A stretch of DNA of 64,000 nucleotides, taken from the NCBI GenBank assembly GCA_002150815.3, contig NDFF03000158.1:62001-126000 (forward strand), in the 5' to 3' direction. A program made the position numbers and the translations under genes. Under the pieces are notes generated by a model. That model did not search any database. It had not been told where the DNA came from and worked only from the letters and a program-made list of their open reading frames with translations. This document shows, one piece after another, positions 58,142-64,000 of the stretch (position 1 is the first letter of the stretch; each line of letters opens with the position of its first letter). This stretch comes from Grammothele lineata (lineage: Eukaryota; Basidiomycota; Agaricomycetes; Polyporales; Polyporaceae).

Positions 58142-59841
58142 ATGTTTCGCGGCGTTCTATTCGCGACGTTGGCGGCGCTTTCCATCGTCCAGGCTGCTAC
58201 GGTTCAATATGGACTCGACGACTATATGGTGGCGAAAGTAAAGGCTAACTTGCAGGCCATCGCAAGTCACAGGTGCGAAACCTATGCACCTCGAGATTTG
58301 TCTCCCTCTCACTGAATCTCGGTCACAGTTGGGAGTATGGTACGGAGATGGAAGCTCTTCTCGAGCTGGAATGGCCCACCCTCGCCATTTTCGAGGGCAA
58401 CCTTCCCCCACCCACCCAGCTGCCTCCCTCCAACAACGCTGCGGACGTCATTGACTTCGCGATTGAGTAAGCATTTCCTTTACGTGACGCCTCATTCCAA
58501 CTCATCACACCCTTCTGATTTGCAGGGTTGTGAGGAATAAAACCGATCCGTCCGCCGGTCCTCTCATCGACGGAGACGGCGCTGCTGGCGACCCTGCAAG
58601 TCTCGGCCAGGCGGTTCTCTTGGCCAACTGGACCCGCACGAACCTGAGCGATGAATCGCTGTCCGTTGCTGCCACGAACCAGCTGATGCACCTCCTCAAT
58701 GATGTTCCCCGCACGGACGATGGCGCGATCTCCCACCGCGAGAGCGAAGTGCAGCTATGGTCCGTACTACCTGTATACTCCGTCACACACATCCCCGCTG
58801 ACTGTGATCATAGGGCCGATTTCGTTTACATGGCTCCTCCTTTCATCGCGTACTACGGCGCGCTTCAAGGTGGCGATGAAGGCCTCAGCCTGCTCACCGA
58901 GGCATACACCCAGTGCAAGCTCTACCGCCGGTATCTTAGCGACGATAGCGGCTTGTGGAAACACATCGTCCTGGGAAGCTTTTCGGATCTCAACCACTGG
59001 GGTACCGGTGAGAGGCATCACACACACAACTTAATCCGCCCGCTCACACGTCTCTGGAAGGAAACGCTTGGGCCGCGGCAGGCATGCTACGTGTTCTCGG
59101 GACAATCCAGAAGTCCGAACACGCTAGTGCGATGCTGAGTGAGCAGGCGGACTTGGTGGAATGGATCGACGAGATCCTCGGAGCCGTCTGGCAATACCAG
59201 GTGAGTCTTAAGCTGCGGTTTCATCCCCGTCAGAGACAGTGCGGTGGCACCGTCCTAGAACGTATTTGCGGGTACGCTGTTTCCAAGGATCGGCGGTCCT
59301 GTGTATTGCATCCACCCGCCAACGTGCCGATACCTTGGCCACGAGCCCGGGTATGACAAGGGTGTCTAAGCGTGTACTGAACGCCCGTGGCGATGCGATC
59401 ATACCGCAAGCTCTTATTCAATTTAGAGTACATAGCCGAGTCGTCTACTAGCCTGCCATTTGTTGGCGCAGCCCCCTCCCGACCCAACGTCAGAGCGTTT
59501 CGGCTGACTTCGTTTGCTTACAGCACTACAACGGCACCCTATACAACTACATCGACCAGGACACCTCCTTCGCAGACTCGTCGTCCACGGCCCTGCTCGC
59601 AGCGTCTTCATACCGCCTCGCGACCATCACCGGGAACCTGACTCACATCCCCGCCGCGAACAAAGCCTTCAACTGTATCAAGGAGAGTCTGACCGACGAC
59701 GGCTGGCTGCTAAACACGGTCGACCCGCTGTCGTTCAGCACTCCGTCGCCGCCGGGGACGTTTAGTCCTGAAGGGCAGGCGTTCGTGCTCTTGCTGCAGG
59801 CTGCGTACCGCGATTTCACCGCGTCTCCGTGGGCGCAGTGA
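58142..59841 (+). CDS. secreted six-hairpin glycosidase (GH88/GH105-like), paralogue B
   Basis: Exons 58142-58272, 58329-58466, 58526-58759, 58814-59007, 59061-59200 and 59524-59841 give 384 aa. The signal peptide is MFRGVLFATLAALSIVQA. Conserved blocks match paralogue A: ADFVYMAPPFIAYYGAL, NHWGTGNAWAAAGMLRVL and GTLYNYIDQDTSFADSSSTA. Differences: the intron between GDPA and (V/L)GQAVLL is missing, so A's exons 3 and 4 are one 234-nt exon; GNGW is GNAW; and the protein stops at ASPWAQ, about 20 residues short of the SPLTR...CSR tail of A and C. The exons of 140 nt and 194 nt equal those of paralogue C. The last intron is again long (323 nt). All frames close, so it looks functional. Confidence 0.82.
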
Positions 59842-60851
59842 CCGTGGTCGCTTGTGCGTCATCCCAGTATTGAGCATTGAATCGATGGTTGGGCCAGGAC
59901 GATATATCTTATCTCTAGTAGTATTATCACCCTCACGCTCCTTCGAGTTCACCTCCTTCAATTCCAGACTGACTCAGATTTTACCTTGGTGTATCTTAGT
60001 CGACCTACTCAGTTAATCACATTCGTTCGTTGTTGTGGTAGAAGGCAGGGTCTTGTGAAAAGTGGGTACCGTAATGGCCAGTGTGAAAATGTTGTCAACT
60101 GACGAACACACAGGGGAGGGATCGCAACAAATATCGCAAGAGTTCGGCTTACTCTAGTCTCGTTCCCATCCGTTCTGGCGCTAACGAAGACAGTCGTTCG
60201 TCCAGTGCTCACTCCAAGTTCACGAGGTACCGGGTAAGTACGTCCGACAGCGCGAGATACTGCAAACCTGATTTGGAAGTAGGATCGGGTCCATCGAGAG
60301 GCGCTCTGATGCAACGCCAAACCTGAATCAGCACCGCATCGACTCTTTTCTTCCAGGACGCCCATGATCATGCAGTGCAGATTCGACCTAGTGTTCCAAC
60401 AAGCACAGTACTGATCCACGAATCCATCCCTATCCCGAAACCCGAAACCCAAGGCAACCACGCAAGATCAGAAGATAACTGAGACTCGATAAGCTGGGCA
60501 CTGGGCACACAAAATCATAAGTAATGGCCAGCCATCGCCGCCGCGCCGCCATTGGCGCATCAGCTCGTCGCTGAGCCTCCTTGGGACCTAAGACCTTGGA
60601 CCTTGGCCTGGGCGCGCGACTCAACCGTTGCTTTTCCAGATCCAGACGACGGTCGTAGTTAATATTTAAGCCCGCGTCCCGCGCGCCGCGCGGACAGTCA
60701 ACGCTTTCCACCTCTCACCCTCCTCAGGCTCCGGGCCCCTGCCCTCTAGAGCTCTTCCCTGCTCCCGCTCCTTGCCCGTCGCCCCGCCATCGTCGCGGCG
60801 TACCGGCCCCCCTCACGCTCTTTCTACCCCACGTTCATTATTTATACAATC
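59842..60851. other. 1.0-kb spacer before glycosidase C
   Basis: No gene is seen. TATTTAA followed by GCCCGCG at 60663-60669 lies 183 nt before the ATG at 60852 and is followed by a pyrimidine-rich leader. Confidence 0.4.
60663..60669 (+). promoter_or_regulatory. TATA box of glycosidase C
   Basis: TATTTAA next to GCCCGCG, the same arrangement as in paralogue A. The longer distance to the ATG suggests a longer leader. Confidence 0.45.
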
Positions 60852-62717
60852 ATGCTCTCCAACTCCTACATTTGCCGCGCCGCCGCGCTCTTCGCTGTCT
60901 TGGCAGCCACTGCACATATGGGCGTCACTGGCGCGCGCGCAGCGTCGGCGGCGGCCCAGACGGCGACCACGACGGGGCTCGACGACGCGACGGTCGCGAA
61001 GGTGCGCGCGAACTTGAAGGAGATCGCCACTCGGAGGTGCGTGTTTTCCACTTCCCCGACGTCCTGCGCGGGTGTAGCTGACGGCCTGACCCCCACGCGC
61101 TAACGCGACGCTGCACTACACAGCTGGGAGATCGGCACAGAGCTCGAGACGCTCACCGAGCTCGACTGGCCGAGCCTCTCCGTCTTCGCCGGCGAGCTCC
61201 CGCCCCCCTCCCGGCTTACCAGTGATTCGGATTTGGACGGGGCGTCGGACGTCGTCGCGTCTGCGAGGTCGTAAGTATTCAGTTTGTGTGATTCTTGAAG
61301 GGGGGAGGTGCGCTGACCCGGCTAATACAGGATTGTGGATAAACTCGCGAACCCGGCCGTGGTTGGGCCGCTCATGGTTGACGGCGCGACTGGGGACCCC
61401 GCGAGTGAGTTCCGCCGCTAAGTACTACAATATCACTTGGGTTTGGTTTTTGAACGCAATTTCTGTGCTAGGCATCGGGCAGGCGGTCCTGCTAGCCAAC
61501 TGGACGCGCACGAACCTGAGCGACCACTCGCTGTCCGACGCGGCGAGCAACCAGCTCAAGTACCTCCTCGACGTCGCGCCCCACACGGGCGACGGGGCGA
61601 TCTCGCACCGCGCGGACGAGGTTCAGCTCTGGTGCGTCCCCCCCCCCCTCCCCCTCTGCGCATGCGGAGACAGACCACAGGGGCTAAGCGGACTCGTGTG
61701 ATGCTATGTACAGGGCCGACTTCGTGTACATGGCGCCCCCCTTCATCGCGTACTACGGCGCGCTCCAGGGCGGCGCCGAAGGCCTGACGTTGCTGAAGGA
61801 GGCGTACAAGCAGTGCAAGCTCTACCGCCAGTACCTCAGGGACGACAGCGGCCTCTTCAAACACGTCGTCCTGGGCAGTTGGTCCGACAATAACCACTGG
61901 GGCACCGGTAAGGGCGCATCTATCATCTATCATCTATCCTATCTGTCTGCTTGGCTATTAGACACCACGGAGCTGATACGTACTTGTGTGTTCAGGGAAC
62001 GGGTGGGCGGCGATGGGGATGTTGCGCGTGCTGATGACGATCCAGAAATCGGAGCACGCGAGCGAGCTCAAGAGCCAGCAGGCGGACCTCCAGCAGTGGG
62101 TCGATGAGATCCTCACCGCGGTTTGGGCGCAGCAGGTGAGTACCATCGAGCACCTCCGAGTGCTCGAGCCTCCGCCGCTGCTCAGGCACGCCCGAGCGCT
62201 CCGAAGTCCCCTCGCTCTCGTCCACGTCCGAGCTCGACTGTTCCCATCTCCGCCCACTTTCTCTCCATCGTGATTCGTGATGCAACGATGTGGCTGACCG
62301 TCATCATTCCCCCACCCACCCATCCGCCCACAGCACTCGAACGGGACGCTATTCAACTACCTCGACCAGCCCACCTCCTTCGCAGACACCTCCTCCACAG
62401 CGCTCCTCGCCGCCGCCTCGTACCGCCTCGCCGCCCTCACCGGGGACTGGACGCACGTCCCCGCGGCGTCCAGGGCGTTCGCGCTCGTCAAGGCGAGCCT
62501 GACCGCGGACGGGTGGCTGGAGAACACGGTGGACCCGATGGTGTTCAGCGTGCCGTCGCAAAGGGGGGCGTACAGCCCCGAGGGGCAAGCGTTCGTGCTG
62601 ATGCTGCAGGCGGCGTGGAGGGACTTTGACGCGTCCCCGCTGACGCGCGTGAGGTGCTCGCTGAGGCTGTCGGTCGCGAGCATGCCTGCGAACTTGACGA
62701 GTGCGTGTTCGCGCTGA
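60852..62717 (+). CDS. secreted six-hairpin glycosidase (GH88/GH105-like), paralogue C
   Basis: Exons 60852-61036, 61124-61270, 61331-61404, 61472-61631, 61714-61907, 61996-62135 and 62334-62717 give 427 aa, the longest copy. The N-terminus (ICRAAALFAVLAATAHMGV) is a signal peptide followed by an Ala/Thr-rich spacer not found in A or B. Core blocks are GQAVLLANWTRTNLSD, ADFVYMAPPFIAYYGAL, NHWGTGNGWAAMGMLRVL and GTLFNYLDQPTSFADTSSTA. It keeps the intron that B has lost, and its exons of 160, 194 and 140 nt equal A and/or B. The codon third positions are more GC-rich than in A, giving a visibly higher GC content. The tail ANLTSACSR matches A. Confidence 0.84.
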
Positions 62718-63131
62718 GAAGTTGGGATTGGTATCATTATTTGGGTTTCTGTGGGGTTGCCTGTTGTGTTTGTACCAACTGCACGTTCTATATATGGATT
62801 GTCGTGTGCGTCGTGAATTACCGGGTCATTTTGACGCAGTAGTCACCTGGGGAGGAAGCTGTTGTTGGTGGGAACGATATTCAGCGAAGGCCAACGAAAG
62901 AAGACGGGTGCGGCTGGCTGGGGCGATCGCGGCATCGAACCGAGGCCGAACGCCCGCCGAATGGCAGAGGCAGACGTGCTGAGTCAGCGGGCGGCTGGCT
63001 TGTTGAAGAGACGGCGGGGAGAGCAGGGGCTGGTTGGCTCGGCCGCAACGCCTCGGAACCCCAGAGCCCTCAGCAGCAGCCCAGCGAGAGAGCCCGCCTC
63101 AGCCTGACGGCCGCGCCGCTCGTCGAGCACG
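62718..63131. other. spacer between glycosidase C and the small protein gene
   Basis: 414 nt. No gene is seen. It should hold the 3' end of glycosidase C and the next promoter. Confidence 0.35.
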
Positions 63132-63694
63132 ATGCCCGGCATGCTCGTCCTCCTCTCCTTCCTCGCCTCCCTCCTCCTCTCCTGCCTCTGCTTCCCCTCC
63201 GTCTGGGCCTCCATCACCGGCGGAGACGAGTTTCTCGACGCCCATGAAGCCGGCCTGGCTGTCGTTGCCTCCCGTACGTCCCCCCTCTCCCGCGTGGCCT
63301 CTTCCCCTTCCTCTCTGCTTCGCGGCGCCTCCTCACCCAGAGCACGCCCCGTATAGGCACCCCCTTCCGCGAGTCCGGGCCACCTGCGTGCATGGCGAAG
63401 CTTATAATGCTCAGGCACAAGGTCAGCAGCTCCACTTCCTGCCTTCTGTCCTTCCTCCGCACCCTTCCCCCCTCTCCCTCTTTTCCGCTGGTGCTGACCA
63501 GCCGCTGCTCTTGCCTGTGCTCGTGCGTCCGACATCTACAGCTGCAGCAAGACAACACCAAGCGGCGAAACATCAGCTCCAGCGCAGCCCGCCGCGCCTC
63601 GCGCACGTTCAACGTCTCCCCCGCACGGCCTCCACGCAACGTAGCCCCCTGGGGCGCTCGGTTCGGACGGGCGTACGGCAAGCAAAATTACTGA
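63132..63694 (+). CDS. small secreted or membrane-anchored protein, unrecognised
   Basis: Exons 63132-63273, 63357-63421 and 63542-63694 give 119 aa. The first ~26 residues (MPGMLVLLSFLASLLLSCLC then FPSVWA) form a strong hydrophobic segment, either a signal peptide or an N-terminal anchor. The middle reads ITGGDEFLDAHEAGLAVVASR. The rest is very basic, with RRNISSSAARRASRTFNV and WGARFGRAYGKQNY at the end. All three exons are required for one frame, and the splice sites are canonical except for a GTCAGC donor at 63422. Overlapping long frames in other phases are high-GC shadows. A short ER or mitochondrial inner-membrane protein is possible; I recognise no family. Confidence 0.65.
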
Positions 63695-64000
63695 TCCTCG
63701 ATCCTCGATCCTGTACCACCCTGCCCATACCACACGCTACTACTACTAGACGAGCGACGAGCGACGAGAGGCGAGAGGCGGTTCGTGCTGCGAGGGCCGC
63801 GTTGTATACCCAGCGATGATCTAATACCTGTTGTTGGCTAACGTTATTCACGTCTCAATGGACGCACATCCCTGGATTGTTTGCCAATGCCACTTGTCCC
63901 CCTTCATGCGCCCCTTCCCCCCCTTTTCCTCGGTGTGAAGTGCTAGCGCTGCATAATCCAAAGCTGCGTACTACGACATGCGTGCAGATCCTACAAGACG
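63695..64000. other. window end, no gene seen
   Basis: 306 nt following the small protein gene. There are short CGAGCGACGAG-type direct repeats near 63750-63775. Nothing else is recognisable before the window ends. Confidence 0.35.

Noticed and set aside
58526..58759. missing intron in glycosidase B taken as a sign of a pseudogene
   Set aside because: The joined exon keeps frame exactly and the family motif is intact, so it is a clean intron loss.

Overview
The window is nuclear DNA of a filamentous basidiomycete, most likely an Agaricomycete. Genes are dense and GC-rich, on both strands, and split by many short GT-AG introns (mostly 45-75 nt). The gene set fits: a HET-domain protein, a slicer-type Argonaute, a DDX60-like helicase, PHO81, PEX12, THO2 and tandem carbohydrate-active enzymes. 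I spliced each gene by hand from donor/acceptor motifs, reading-frame closure and family motifs. The exon lists in the entries sum to whole codons, but no transcript data were available.

Layout. 0.3-7 kb: a WD40-type inositol polyphosphate 5-phosphatase (minus) divergent from a mitochondrial PPR-like protein (plus). 7.4-16.4 kb: an accessory block of four tandem GNAT acetyltransferase paralogues (plus) split 2+2 by a HET-domain gene. 16.8-19.8 kb: two membrane-trafficking genes, UFE1/syntaxin-18 (plus) and TVP38 (minus), convergent. 20.3-32.5 kb: three co-directional genes, a 1801-aa DDX60-like DExH helicase, an unrecognised 256-aa protein and an Argonaute with an intact DEDH tetrad. This is the most interesting candidate RNA-surveillance locus. 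33.1-38.8 kb: GTP cyclohydrolase I (minus) divergent from an ABC transporter (plus). 39.3-53.3 kb: three minus-strand housekeeping genes, PHO81, PEX12 and THO2. 54.8-62.7 kb: three tandem secreted six-hairpin glycosidase paralogues (plus). 63.1-63.7 kb: a small secreted or membrane-anchored protein.

Themes. Two independent tandem expansions (GNAT x4, glycosidase x3) keep almost identical exon lengths and intron phases, with one intron loss in each set. Phosphate and inositol handling (the 5-phosphatase and PHO81) and RNA handling (DDX60-like, Argonaute, THO2) recur, but only DDX60-like/unknown/Argonaute form a contiguous co-directional set. I found no tRNA, rRNA, transposase, LTR or CRISPR array. 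Seven introns are multiples of three with no in-frame stop, so naive ORF calling reads through them.
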